A stretch of 23,586 nucleotides of DNA from a virus, in IMG/VR virus record IMGVR_UViG_3300033997_000266, positions 1-23,586 of that record. One strand, written 5' to 3'. A program made the position numbers and the translations under genes. Shown here piece after piece: positions 1 through 7,136 of this stretch. The notes beneath the pieces were generated by a model that saw nothing but the letters and a program-made list of their open reading frames with translations, made no database searches and had not been told where the DNA came from. Every line of letters starts with the position of its first letter. Position 1 is the stretch's first letter.

Positions 1-2
1 CC

Positions 3-116
3 AAGCGATTGGGCCGCTGCCCGCAGGAGTGGCTGAGGGCAGTTGTCAGGTCCTGCATCGAGAAAACCGACTACCCGTTCCCGGAGGAGTTGGTGCTGTC
101 AACACCGTCCCGGTGA
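3..116 (+). CDS. possible C-terminal end of an unidentified rightward gene, cut by the window edge
   Basis: An open frame runs from the window edge to a TGA at 114-116 and gives about 37 residues, ending in FPEELVLSTPSR. The mix of charged and hydrophobic residues looks protein-like, but the fragment is too short to assign to a family. It is convergent with, and overlaps by about 18 bases, the leftward gene that ends at 99. If real, it marks the far boundary of the leftward early operon. It could equally be chance reading through a recombination junction. No start, ribosome site or terminator can be seen, so confidence is low. Confidence 0.25.
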   Translation, partial: KRLGRCPQEWLRAVVRSCIEKTDYPFPEELVLSTPSR

Positions 117-551
117 ACGGTTACCTCCAGAACGGTACAGGGTGAAGCTGTTCAGCCAGCCAGGAATGTAAATGCAACTGCCTGGCGAATAAGTGCGCTC
201 TCCAGGCGTTAGAAGGTCTTTGTCGAGCTCCCACCCATCCACTTGATGTTCCATCCACCATTCCCGGAATGAAGAAAACCGGAGCCACTCATTGCAGACC
301 GTCACTGAAGCGTAGGTAGGCCAGCGCTTATGGTATTTCGCTGATGCAACCCTATTTAGCATGGCCACCCATGACTGGTATGCGGGACAGCAAGTAGGTC
401 TTTTCCCGTTTATTCTCGTTGGGTATACGTTGTAGTCGGCGTCATTAACGCCAACGCCATGCACAGGTTTTCTTCTGGCCATTGACTCTGATGTAGCTGG
501 GTTACTAGCCCTGATGCGATCTGAATATTCCCTGTTCTCATGCCGCTTCAC
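99..551 (-). CDS. HNH/AP2-type phage protein, probably C-terminally truncated
   Basis: About 150 residues. The chosen start is GTG at 551, which overlaps the preceding gene's stop as GTGA; an upstream ATG-initiated frame would run deep into that gene. The body has the pattern GVGVNDADY, then YQSWVAMLNR, VCNEWL.FSSFREWW, LDKDLL and YSPGSCIYIP. This is the pattern of phage-encoded HNH/AP2-like putative homing or DNA-binding proteins. In that family the LNSFT segment normally leads into a further conserved DNA-binding region. Here the frame instead ends about 12 residues later in RSGGNRSPGRC, with no recognisable continuation in the other two frames. I infer loss of the C-terminal half by recombination near the left edge. 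It is the last gene of a chain of overlapping leftward genes. Function as an active endonuclease is doubtful. Confidence 0.6.
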   Translation of the reverse strand: MKRHENREYSDRIRASNPATSESMARRKPVHGVGVNDADYNVYPTRINGKRPTCCPAYQSWVAMLNRVASAKYHKRWPTYASVTVCNEWLRFSSFREWWMEHQVDGWELDKDLLTPGERTYSPGSCIYIPGWLNSFTLYRSGGNRSPGRC

Positions 552-964
552 GATTGCTCTCCTTCCACAAATTCGAGGGCAGTGGCCACCTCCGGCAGCA
601 GCTCGTCCCAGGTAGCAATGGCGCCGTTCTGGTGCCAACCGGCCACCCCCTGGCTGTTGTTCATCACGCCCAGCACGCCATTGAGCGCCTCGAGCAGCAC
701 ATCGCGCTGCCTCTCCGCATGGAGTAGCTGGTTACCGAAGGCGGAAGCCAGCCCCCTCTGCTCCAGCTCGTCCGTGGGCAGCCCGAGACAGGCATTCCAG
801 CAGGCGACAATGCGGCTGGCGTTGGCTGGGGTGACGGACTCGGCGACCATGTGGCCGCCGTAGTAATCGAGCGCATCGCTGCCGCTCATTTCAGGTACGG
901 GGTGATCTGCCACAACTGCCCCTGGGCGGCCCACTCGCAGCAGGCCCTTGGTGTGTTCGCTCAT
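548..964 (-). CDS. conserved phage early protein of unknown function
   Basis: A 138-residue soluble protein. The N-terminal half contains VVADHPVP, LDYYGGHMVAESVTPANASRIVACWNACLGLPTDELE, a pattern recurring in small early proteins of many temperate phages of enterobacteria and relatives (family recalled, not searched). The second half is predicted mostly helical. The start ATG at 964 overlaps the previous stop as ATGA, and its own stop overlaps the next start as GTGA, so translation is probably coupled on both sides. No catalytic motif or membrane segment is visible. Expression should follow the left early promoter. Function is unknown. Confidence 0.75.
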   Translation of the reverse strand: MSEHTKGLLRVGRPGAVVADHPVPEMSGSDALDYYGGHMVAESVTPANASRIVACWNACLGLPTDELEQRGLASAFGNQLLHAERQRDVLLEALNGVLGVMNNSQGVAGWHQNGAIATWDELLPEVATALEFVEGEQS

Positions 965-1329
965 GCTCCCGCCTCCTCGAAATCGGCCTTAGTCAGGGTG
1001 TACTCTGTCACCATCTCAACAAACTGATACCCAGTCGGGTTGTGCTTCCCAAGCCATCCGGTTATCAGGCTGTCCAACTCGGCGATAGCTTCCTTGGAGT
1101 AGTCCCAATTTTCTCCGATTTCGCCCAACTCATCCCAGGCTCTTTCGGCTGCCATTTCGGCGATGTCATCGCCACTGACGAGATCGAAACCAGTGAACGG
1201 GGAGCACACGCCACGGAAGACGACACGCCCTGGCTCCAGCTCAGAGTGAGATAAGATCAGGTCGCCGATCTCATGCTCCCAGCCGCTGGCGCCATCTTCA
1301 TCAACAGACCAAACGATGTTGTCGCTCAT
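961..1329 (-). CDS. small acidic hypothetical phage protein
   Basis: A 122-residue acidic protein rich in Asp and Glu (for example SVDEDGASGWEHEIGD and AWDELGEIGENWD). It has no signal peptide, membrane segment or cysteine motif, and I do not recognise the family. The start at 1329 overlaps the preceding stop by ATGA, and its stop overlaps the following start in the same way. It lies in the accessory end of the left operon, where phages often carry small host-takeover or anti-defence proteins. That role is context only and nothing in the sequence demonstrates it. Confidence 0.65.
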   Translation of the reverse strand: MSDNIVWSVDEDGASGWEHEIGDLILSHSELEPGRVVFRGVCSPFTGFDLVSGDDIAEMAAERAWDELGEIGENWDYSKEAIAELDSLITGWLGKHNPTGYQFVEMVTEYTLTKADFEEAGA

Positions 1330-1670
1330 ACATCCCCCAGCATTCTGATTTCGTCGTCCGTAAGGCCGGCAGCCCGGGCCTTATCCATCACTCGCAGGCG
1401 CTCGGCGTTGAGCGCGTCAGCGCGGCGATCTGCATCGTTGGGCTCGATGATGCTCACCGGCGCCAGCCAACTGCCGCGCACTTTCACGGCGGTCATCTTG
1501 CTGACGTGGGCGTCGCTCCCCTGGACGCCCTTGCGTATCGACATGCGTGCGGCGGTTGCGGGTGATCCGCAGACGTGGATCGGGTACTGATGCCCACGGC
1601 CCTCGGTGAGGTCGGTGTTGGTGTAAACCACCCAGACCTCCTTGGTGTCGGTTATGGTAATGTCGGTCAT
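1326..1670 (-). CDS. hypothetical phage protein
   Basis: 114 residues starting MTDITITDTKEVWVVYTNTD. I chose ATG at 1670 because it overlaps the previous gene's stop as ATGA; a longer frame starting five codons upstream would overlap more without gain. The N-terminal part looks like a beta-rich domain (VWVVYTNTDLTEGRG...PIHVCGSPATAARM), and the C-terminal part is helical with ALNAERLRVMDKARAAGLTDDEIRML. The latter resembles a short helical tail seen in other small phage proteins. No catalytic residues can be assigned. It is co-transcribed and coupled with both neighbours. Confidence 0.65.
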   Translation of the reverse strand: MTDITITDTKEVWVVYTNTDLTEGRGHQYPIHVCGSPATAARMSIRKGVQGSDAHVSKMTAVKVRGSWLAPVSIIEPNDADRRADALNAERLRVMDKARAAGLTDDEIRMLGDV

Positions 1671-1939
1671 GACCCCTTCCCCCATTTGCGCATGGCCTGC
1701 CGTTTGCTCAGGCCCTTGGCGTTGCCAAAAATCATTTTCCCCATGATCTCCGCCCGGCTACGACCGACTTCCAACACGCTATCGTCGCCGTGCCGCACCA
1801 GCACATACGCCTTCTTGTGCTTTCCAGACTTGATTTGCGTGCTGTAGAACGCGAGGCGAAATGCGGTTCTGAAGCTCTCCGTGTCATCGCTCTCCCTCAT
1901 GCGCCGGATGTAGAGCGCCCCCTTGCGGTATTTGCTCAT
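1667..1939 (-). CDS. small basic hypothetical protein coupled to rdgC
   Basis: 90 residues, strongly basic, beginning MSKYRKGALYIRRMRESDD. The start ATG at 1939 overlaps the rdgC stop as ATGA, so the in-frame extension into rdgC is rejected. Many Lys and Arg residues (QIKSGKHKKAYVLVRHGDD, KGLSKRQAMRKWGKGS) suggest a nucleic-acid-binding or nucleoprotein partner role, but no named motif is visible. Its tight coupling to rdgC could mean it acts in the same recombination module; that is inference. Function unknown. Confidence 0.6.
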   Translation of the reverse strand: MSKYRKGALYIRRMRESDDTESFRTAFRLAFYSTQIKSGKHKKAYVLVRHGDDSVLEVGRSRAEIMGKMIFGNAKGLSKRQAMRKWGKGS

Positions 1940-2874
1940 GCAGCCTGCTCCTCTGCCGGGGCTTGGTAGTCCATCATGGTGCAGAGGTCGGTGATGGCCT
2001 TCGACAGCAGGATGAGGTTTGCAGCGTTGCACTGGCGCCAGTGGTGGGCGTAATCCTCGACATCCTCGTCGGAGTCGTAATCAGGCATGGAGATGGCGCG
2101 CAGGCTGAAATCACTGTTCAGCTTGAAGCTGATGGGTTCGTGCCACAGCTCCAACTCCTCCACCTGGTAGCCAGCTTCCAGTAGGGAAACCACATCAGAG
2201 GCGCGATCCCCGTTGAGATCCATCCCTTTGAAGGTCACCATCTCTTGCGCAGTGTCGGCAGACTTGAGCTTGACGAACTGGAGCGGGGAGAAGGGGCCGA
2301 GCGCTTCAGGACGCTCTGCGCTATCGGTCAGGTAGTCTTTCAGGCGGTTGCTGATCCCCATCTTGATGTCGTCGATGTGGATGGTCTGGGTCTTGAGGGA
2401 ACCCATGCACTTCACCAGCAGGTGCATGACCACCTTGAGCGGGCGCTTGGTGGTGGTGTTGAGGTACAGCAACTCGTTGCTCTGGTCGTACAGGGCGTGG
2501 ATGAGCGTGGTTTCATATTCAGCCGTGGCGGCCATTTCAACAATCAGTTGGTCCTTCATGGCCAGTTTCTCTTTGCGAGTAACCTTCTCCCGCAGGCCGG
2601 AGCTGATCAGCGCATCAACGCGCTCTTTGAGCTTGCGGTTGACGATCTTGGTCGGAATGAGCTTGGTGTCTTGGCGCACGACGAATGCGTAGCCGACGCC
2701 TGGCAGGTTGGTAACAAGCTCGCCGGTCACCTGGTTGTTCTCGAACCCGGCACAGCTGAGCTGATTTTCAGTGAGCGGGGTGAAGGAGAGCTCGGCCAGG
2801 TGTTCGCGCATTGCGGCGATGTCTGGGAGCTTGGCACTGTAGATGCTGGCGGATTTGATAACGGAATGGTTCAT
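1936..2874 (-). CDS. rdgC: RdgC-family recombination-associated DNA-binding protein, phage-encoded
   Basis: 312 residues, close to the roughly 300 of chromosomal RdgC. RdgC forms a ring-shaped dimer that binds duplex DNA without sequence preference and limits RecA-mediated strand exchange. Similarity is by pattern: an early LAELSFTPL segment, a central GVGYAFVVRQDTKLIPTKIVNRKLKERVDAL block (chromosomal RdgC has ...KEEKILPSPVIKQALEAK), a MKDQLI helix, and a C-terminal ISFKLNSDFSLRAISMPD beta segment followed by a final helical region. The start ATG at 2874 is preceded by AAAGGACCCAGACC, the recurring leader in this phage. It sits downstream of recE/recT and the methyltransferase in the left operon. 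A phage copy probably tunes host RecA while RecE/RecT recombination runs. Lineage is clear; its exact role here is inferred. Confidence 0.85.
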   Translation of the reverse strand: MNHSVIKSASIYSAKLPDIAAMREHLAELSFTPLTENQLSCAGFENNQVTGELVTNLPGVGYAFVVRQDTKLIPTKIVNRKLKERVDALISSGLREKVTRKEKLAMKDQLIVEMAATAEYETTLIHALYDQSNELLYLNTTTKRPLKVVMHLLVKCMGSLKTQTIHIDDIKMGISNRLKDYLTDSAERPEALGPFSPLQFVKLKSADTAQEMVTFKGMDLNGDRASDVVSLLEAGYQVEELELWHEPISFKLNSDFSLRAISMPDYDSDEDVEDYAHHWRQCNAANLILLSKAITDLCTMMDYQAPAEEQAA

Positions 2875-2894
2875 GGTCTGGGTCCTTTGGTCGG

Positions 2895-3089
2895 TTAGTT
2901 GCGGGCTTTCTTGGCTTGCAGGTCGTGGATCTTCTTGGCTGCGGCCTCGGCGGTTTGCCTGTCGCAGGTGATGCCGCCTGGCAGAACGAACTTGCCGGGC
3001 TGCTTGGGATGGGGCATGACGACGCCCAACCCGATGACTACTGCACCGCAGTAGGGGTTTTCCGTGGCTTTCATGGGGGTCCTCGACAT
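2895..3089 (-). CDS. small conserved phage protein of unknown function
   Basis: 64 residues from ATG at 3089 (MSRTPMKATENPYCG). An internal ATG at 3074 has AGGACC only a few bases upstream and would give 59 residues; both starts are credible. The longer frame reaching 3233 runs through Pro/Ser-rich sequence antisense-like in character and is rejected as the start. The core NPYCGAVVIGLGVVMPHPKQPGKFVLPGGITC followed by a C-terminal helix is compact. It carries two cysteines but no complete metal site. It lies between the methyltransferase and rdgC with short gaps. No function can be given. Confidence 0.6.
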   Translation of the reverse strand: MSRTPMKATENPYCGAVVIGLGVVMPHPKQPGKFVLPGGITCDRQTAEAAAKKIHDLQAKKARN

Positions 3090-3132
3090 ACCCACCGTTC
3101 CTGTGGGGATAGCGGTGGATGGGTTGGGGGTA

Positions 3133-3717
3133 TCAGGCTGCGGACTGCTCTGGTAGTGATGGGGCTTCGTTGCCCCAGCAGTCCCAGCCTGGGGCGGCTG
3201 CTCTGGCAAAGAGCTCGATGCGTGGGACATCACCGCACAGTTTCTCGATCGCCTCTCGGCACTCGTGCGGCTTTTCGCTGTGGCGCCCCACCTTGGCTCG
3301 AATGACCGAGCGCACAGCCTTGTCTACTACCAGGTTGCTGACTTTGCCCTTGATGCCGATCAGGGCGCACTCCGCACCGGCCCGGGTTGCCCACCCCATA
3401 CCGAAGTGGGGGTTGTCGTTTACGGTGCGCTTCTCCCACACCAAGCCGGTCATGGTCATGATCCGGAATCCCCAGGCTTGGCACAGGTCGATGGCATCTT
3501 GTGGCATGCTGCCTACCCACCACATGACCAGCATGCAGTTGTCGTCTGCCAGCCTCGCTACTGGCAGTGCCTTCATGTCCTCTATCGAGGTGACGCTGTA
3601 CACCTGCGCAGCCCCGCTTTTCATTGAGCCGCCTGACTTCTTCGACTTGAATTGCCAGGCCGGGTCCGCGTAGATCACCCGGTACTTGTGGTTGGTGCTG
3701 TGGATGTCGATCTTCAT
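3133..3717 (-). CDS. MT-A70-family DNA N6-adenine methyltransferase
   Basis: 194 residues, usual for short phage MT-A70 enzymes, which transfer a methyl group from S-adenosylmethionine to the N6 of adenine. The catalytic DPPW-type motif is present as DPAW at residues 18-21 (VIYADPAWQF). Further family features are the MLVMWWVGSMP segment, the FRIMTMTGLVWEK strand and helix, GMGWATRAGAECALIGIKG, and the late PRIELFARAAAPGWDCWGNE, which is highly typical of the group. The start ATG at 3717 overlaps the upstream coiled-coil gene's stop as ATGA, so the much longer frame is not used. Phage enzymes of this kind usually modify phage DNA against restriction or to alter regulation. The target sequence cannot be read from here. 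No partner specificity gene or endonuclease is adjacent. Confidence 0.88.
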   Translation of the reverse strand: MKIDIHSTNHKYRVIYADPAWQFKSKKSGGSMKSGAAQVYSVTSIEDMKALPVARLADDNCMLVMWWVGSMPQDAIDLCQAWGFRIMTMTGLVWEKRTVNDNPHFGMGWATRAGAECALIGIKGKVSNLVVDKAVRSVIRAKVGRHSEKPHECREAIEKLCGDVPRIELFARAAAPGWDCWGNEAPSLPEQSAA

Positions 3718-4934
3718 GCCGCCTCCTGGTGTTGTTCCGGTTGCCGACTGGCTGTGAACTGCTCCTCCCACAACTTCACCCTGAGCTCGCAGGCGTAGAC
3801 GATCTGGCCGACCAGCTTCTCGCCGATACCCTTCACCTTGTCCAGCTTGTTCCCCTGGTGGCTCATCACCTTGTAGAGGGTGTCGATCCCTGCCTCCTCC
3901 AGCGGCTTGATGGTGCGCGGCGGCAGGCCGCATTCATGGATGCTGACCGTCTTGGCCCATTCGGCGCGCGGCTGCAGGTAGGGGTGGCTCTGCTCCAGGG
4001 CCTCCTGCATGAAGGCGAAGATGTCCCGGGTCATGTCGTCCGGGGCCCCGGCACCATATGGCGTCGGGTAGATGGGATTCATCCACTGGCTCAACATGAC
4101 CGAGCAGCCAGAGCCATCGGACTTCATGGCGTGTAGCTTCCAACTGAGGTCGTTGATGAGGTAGGTGGTGTTCGATTTCAGGCCGTGATCCACCAGGTAG
4201 ACGTTCCATAGCGTGCCATCCTCGCCCTTGTAAGTGTTGGCGAGGTGTTTGTGCCAGACCAGCTTGGCTGCTCGGCTGCTCTCCAGCTCCATGATGACGG
4301 TGTGACGGCGCTCCAGCTCGCGATCCTGTTCGTTGATGGCGCCCAGCAGCTCACTGATACGGCGCTCCAGCTTTAACACTTCCGCGCGGTAGGCGGCCTC
4401 GTTGCTCTTGTGCTTGGCGATTGCCGTGCGCTGATCCTCCAGCAGTTCGTTCTTCTCCTTGATGCGGCGCTTCATGCCGGCTGGGTCCATGGCGTTGAGG
4501 TCGCTCAACTGGCGTTCGAGCTGGCGGGAGGTGTACTGCATGGCACTGTACTTGGTCTGGACGTCGTTCAGGGCGCGCTGGGCCTTGTAGAGCTCGTCGG
4601 CCTTGGCTTCCAACCCGGTGGCGCCTTCTTGTCGTGCGGTAGTAATGCGCTGCTCGGCTTCGGCTGCCTGTTGGCGCAGCTCGCTGACCAGGATGGCCTG
4701 GGTGAGCAGCTCGCTATCCCGCGCCTCCAGCTCACCGACTAGGACATTGAACTCGTTGATGTGGGCGTTGGCGGCCTCGCTGATCATGGTCAGGTTGGCG
4801 GTGAGCAGGGTTTCGAAGCTGCCAATGGCGGCCTTGGCCGGGCCATCCGGCATCAGCAGGATGTTGCTGATCTGGCTGGTGAGGGTGTGCAGGGCGAGAC
4901 TGGTCGCCTCGCTGGGGTTCAGTTCGGTGGTCAT
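3714..4934 (-). CDS. long coiled-coil protein with alpha-CTD/helix-hairpin-helix-like C-terminus
   Basis: 406 residues. Residues about 60-225 are highly charged and heptad-like, predicted as a long coiled coil (QAAEAEQRITTARQEGATG, RQLERQLSDL, LKLERRISELLGAINEQDRELERRH). A Trp-rich region follows (KLVWHKHLANTYKGEDGTLWNVYLVD... QWMNPIYPTP). Near the end, residues about 335-385 read LPPRTIKPLEEAGIDTLYKVM... LDKVKGIGEKLVGQIVYACE. This closely follows the order of the RNA polymerase alpha C-terminal domain and other helix-hairpin-helix folds, with a short helix, a GID/GIN turn and a GIG hairpin. I infer a DNA- or transcription-factor-binding tail on a rod. The start ATG at 4934 follows ACAGGACCCGAACC. 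The gene is translationally coupled to the methyltransferase. It is not a recognised enzyme. Confidence 0.7.
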   Translation of the reverse strand: MTTELNPSEATSLALHTLTSQISNILLMPDGPAKAAIGSFETLLTANLTMISEAANAHINEFNVLVGELEARDSELLTQAILVSELRQQAAEAEQRITTARQEGATGLEAKADELYKAQRALNDVQTKYSAMQYTSRQLERQLSDLNAMDPAGMKRRIKEKNELLEDQRTAIAKHKSNEAAYRAEVLKLERRISELLGAINEQDRELERRHTVIMELESSRAAKLVWHKHLANTYKGEDGTLWNVYLVDHGLKSNTTYLINDLSWKLHAMKSDGSGCSVMLSQWMNPIYPTPYGAGAPDDMTRDIFAFMQEALEQSHPYLQPRAEWAKTVSIHECGLPPRTIKPLEEAGIDTLYKVMSHQGNKLDKVKGIGEKLVGQIVYACELRVKLWEEQFTASRQPEQHQEAA

Positions 4935-4960
4935 GGTTCGGGTCCTGTTGGGAAAGAGAA

Positions 4961-4981
4961 AGCCCCGTTGGCGGCGGGGCT
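4961..4981 (-). terminator. intrinsic-type hairpin between two coiled-coil genes
   Basis: A perfect seven-pair stem AGCCCCG/CGGGGCT with a seven-base loop lies just after the leftward gene ending at 4989. On the minus strand it is followed by TTTCTCTTT. The U-run is interrupted, so termination may be partial, letting some transcripts continue to the coiled-coil and methyltransferase genes, or read-through may depend on antitermination. Confidence 0.65.
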
Positions 4982-4988
4982 ATCAGGA

Positions 4989-6095
4989 TTAGTAGTTGAT
5001 GCTCAGGTGCTCGATCTTGTTGCTGGCGATGTGCTTGACGAGGTTCATGGCGAAATCCTCAGAGAGCCCCATCCCCATCAAGTCCATCACGATGGCACTG
5101 TTGATGCGGCCGCGGTGGGCGCGGTCTGCTGCACGGCGGGCATCTTCTTCAGCTTTCAGGCGTTGCTCATTCTCGATGCGCTGACGCTCTTGCTCGGCGG
5201 CGCGTGCTGCAGCCTCTTCGGCTTGGCGGCGGGCATTCTCTTCGGCCTGCAAGCGGCGCTGCTCTGCCTGCTCAGCTTCGGCAATACGGCGGGCCTCTGC
5301 CTGCTGGCGGGCCAGCTCTGCGGCTTCGGCATCGCGGATTGCCTGTTGCTCGCGCTCTTTGGCTTCGCGTTCGCGGCGCTCGGCATCGAGGCGGGCCTGC
5401 TCTTGGCGTTGGGCTTCGGCTGCTGCGGCCTGCTCTGCGATGCGACGCTCACGATCTTCCTGCTCGCGGGCTGCCTGTGCTTGGCGCAGGCGCTCCAGCT
5501 CGGCGGCTTGCGCTTCACGCTCTTTTGCCTTCTCGATGACTGTGCGCAGGTGCAGCACGGCGGCGTCCTTGGCCACACCAGCCTGGGCGGTCATCTCTTC
5601 CCAGCTGTCGTCGATGGCGATCGCTTCAATCTGCTGCAGATAGTGCTCCAGCTCGGTGCTCGGCAGCTCTGCGGTGGCCTGCTTGGCATCGGCGAAGGCG
5701 GTCATGCGATCCTTGAGGGCAGCGACCCGGGCTTCCTCTGCCGCTTCGTACTGGGTGAGCGGGGCACGCACCTCGTCTTTCAGGGCGTCCAGGGTGTCGC
5801 GCAGCACCTTGCGGTTCGCATCGATGCGCTTGGGGATCTCCTTGTACTTGTCGGTCAGTTCCTTGCCGAAGCCTTCCAGATAGGTTTTGGTCTTGGCAAC
5901 GGCGTAGGCGACGCTGGCGATCTCCTTGCGGCCCTTGGTGGTGGTGATGTCGGGCACCAGGCTGGTTGCCTTCTGGCGGATATCGGCCAGCAGCTCGGCG
6001 ATGCCCTGGCCCTCGGTAAACAGGGCGACGGCGGTGGTGGGTTCGATGACAACCAGCTGGGTCTGGGCGGTGTCGGTCTTGGCTTGTTCGGTCAT
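4989..6095 (-). CDS. Ala/Glu/Gln/Arg-rich coiled-coil phage early protein
   Basis: 368 residues from ATG at 6095 (MTEQAKTDTAQTQ), chosen because AAGGA stands about nine bases upstream. A start nine codons earlier would lie within the U-run of the preceding terminator. The N-terminal 180 residues form a helical domain with LADIRQKATSLVPDITTTKGRKEIASVAYAVAKTKTYLEGFGKELTDKYKEIPKRIDANRKVLRDTLDALKDEVRAPL. This pattern recurs in phage early proteins encoded next to recombination genes. Residues about 195-330 are nearly pure charged/Ala coiled coil, which makes automatic matches to TolA or similar rods likely but misleading. A short C-terminal domain (INSAIVMDLMGMGLSEDFAMNLVKHIASNKIEHL) follows. No membrane segment is present, so TolA function is rejected. 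A structural or scaffolding role near recT is inferred. Confidence 0.75.
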   Translation of the reverse strand: MTEQAKTDTAQTQLVVIEPTTAVALFTEGQGIAELLADIRQKATSLVPDITTTKGRKEIASVAYAVAKTKTYLEGFGKELTDKYKEIPKRIDANRKVLRDTLDALKDEVRAPLTQYEAAEEARVAALKDRMTAFADAKQATAELPSTELEHYLQQIEAIAIDDSWEEMTAQAGVAKDAAVLHLRTVIEKAKEREAQAAELERLRQAQAAREQEDRERRIAEQAAAAEAQRQEQARLDAERREREAKEREQQAIRDAEAAELARQQAEARRIAEAEQAEQRRLQAEENARRQAEEAAARAAEQERQRIENEQRLKAEEDARRAADRAHRGRINSAIVMDLMGMGLSEDFAMNLVKHIASNKIEHLSINY

Positions 6096-6127
6096 GTCGG
6101 GGTCCTTGTGGCGCTCGGCCATAAAAA

Positions 6128-6147
6128 AGCCCGCTGGTTGGCGGGCT
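6128..6147 (-). terminator. strong intrinsic terminator after recT
   Basis: Stem AGCCCGC/GCGGGCT with a six-base loop, followed on the minus strand by a run of Ts (gggcttttttat). It stands 20 bases after the recT stop at 6168 and before the next leftward ATG at 6095. Because genes continue leftward without an obvious new promoter, read-through by an antitermination complex is a reasonable inference. Confidence 0.8.
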
Positions 6148-6167
6148 GGATGGGTTGAAGTGGTTGG

Positions 6168-7136
6168 TTACGCTTGCGGCTGGTCAAGTTGGCGCTTTCG
6201 CTCGCCAGCGATCTGCTTGATGCCTTTGACTATCTGCGGGTCGCCGGTGCCGTTAGCCCACTCCCACGCGGCGGTGTAGGCTCGTTGCCATTCCTCGCCG
6301 GAGGATGCGCCCTCGATGGCGGCGCTGTGGTCGGCGTAGGCGCTGGCGTGGTCAACTTGCTCGACCGTTTCGATGTGCGGTTCAGCATGTTGCTGCGGCT
6401 CAGCTTCAATCACCGGTCGCTGTGTACGCATGGCGTCGAGAGTGCGATTGCCAGACGATGGCGGCGTTACATCGCGCTCGACCCGCTCACCTTCGAACTC
6501 GTCCGGCGTGTAGACGCCCATGATGACGTCCGGACAGTAGAGGCGAGCCCAGCGCTTGGTGGCCAGATAGGCCAGCTGCTGGCGAGGGTCATCAGCCCAG
6601 AGCGTGGAGTTGCGGGTGCGCGCCTGAGCCAAGTACAGCTCCAGCATCCGTGGCTCATCCTCACCCTTGATGGTGGCCCAGACCTTGATGCCAAGGCCTT
6701 CTTCATCTTTCATTGACCAGCTTGGCTGGCGGTACTCCTTACCATCCTGGTTCTTCTTGATGTCGAATTTGCCAATCACCTTGCTCCAATCCCCGAACCA
6801 TTCGAAGTGGAGCCGGTCTTTGGTGGGGGCGAGGGCGGTGATCACGGCGTTGACCAGCTGCGCCTCATAGCCAATCTTGCCGGATACGAAGTGGGTCTTT
6901 TGCGCCACAGCGAACGGGTTCATCCCCCACTGTACCGCCTGCATCACCACCGCCAAGCAGTCGCCCGGGCTGTTGCGGTATTCCTGCGGGATGGTTGCCT
7001 TGCCGGTGGCCATGATGTTGGCGAGGCTCACCATGGAGTTCATGCTGGCCACGTCGAGAGTGAGGTTTTGCCCCATGCCTTGCGGGGCTGCTGCTGTTTG
7101 CTGGCTGCCGTACTCGGCAATCTGGGTATTGTTCAC
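6168..7136 (-). CDS. recT: RecT-family single-strand annealing recombinase
   Basis: 322 residues from GTG at 7136, which has AAGGAG six bases upstream and overlaps the recE stop as GTGA. RecT binds single-stranded DNA exposed by an exonuclease and anneals complementary strands independently of RecA. Family features are the LANIMATGKATIPQEYRNSPGDCLAVVMQAVQWGMNPFAVAQKTHFVSGKIGYEAQLVNAVI core (about residues 38-97), then WATIKGEDEPRMLELYLAQARTRNSTLWADDPRQQLAYLATKRWARLYCPDVIMGVYTPDEF (about 150-215). The C-terminal 100 residues are a less conserved acidic tail. It is tightly paired with the RecE-type exonuclease just upstream, which is the usual arrangement. A terminator follows the stop. Confidence in the family is high. 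Confidence 0.93.
   Translation of the reverse strand: MNNTQIAEYGSQQTAAAPQGMGQNLTLDVASMNSMVSLANIMATGKATIPQEYRNSPGDCLAVVMQAVQWGMNPFAVAQKTHFVSGKIGYEAQLVNAVITALAPTKDRLHFEWFGDWSKVIGKFDIKKNQDGKEYRQPSWSMKDEEGLGIKVWATIKGEDEPRMLELYLAQARTRNSTLWADDPRQQLAYLATKRWARLYCPDVIMGVYTPDEFEGERVERDVTPPSSGNRTLDAMRTQRPVIEAEPQQHAEPHIETVEQVDHASAYADHSAAIEGASSGEEWQRAYTAAWEWANGTGDPQIVKGIKQIAGERKRQLDQPQA

Noticed and set aside
4989-6095. Identification of the coiled-coil protein as TolA
   Set aside because: It lacks the N-terminal membrane anchor and C-terminal TolA domain; similarity is only low-complexity Ala/Glu/Lys/Arg composition.
4761-6158. 465-residue rightward open frame
   Set aside because: It is antisense to the Ala/Glu/Arg-rich coiled-coil gene; the reverse of such codons gives a Leu/Gly/Cys-rich frame free of stops. 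It has no ribosome site or family pattern.
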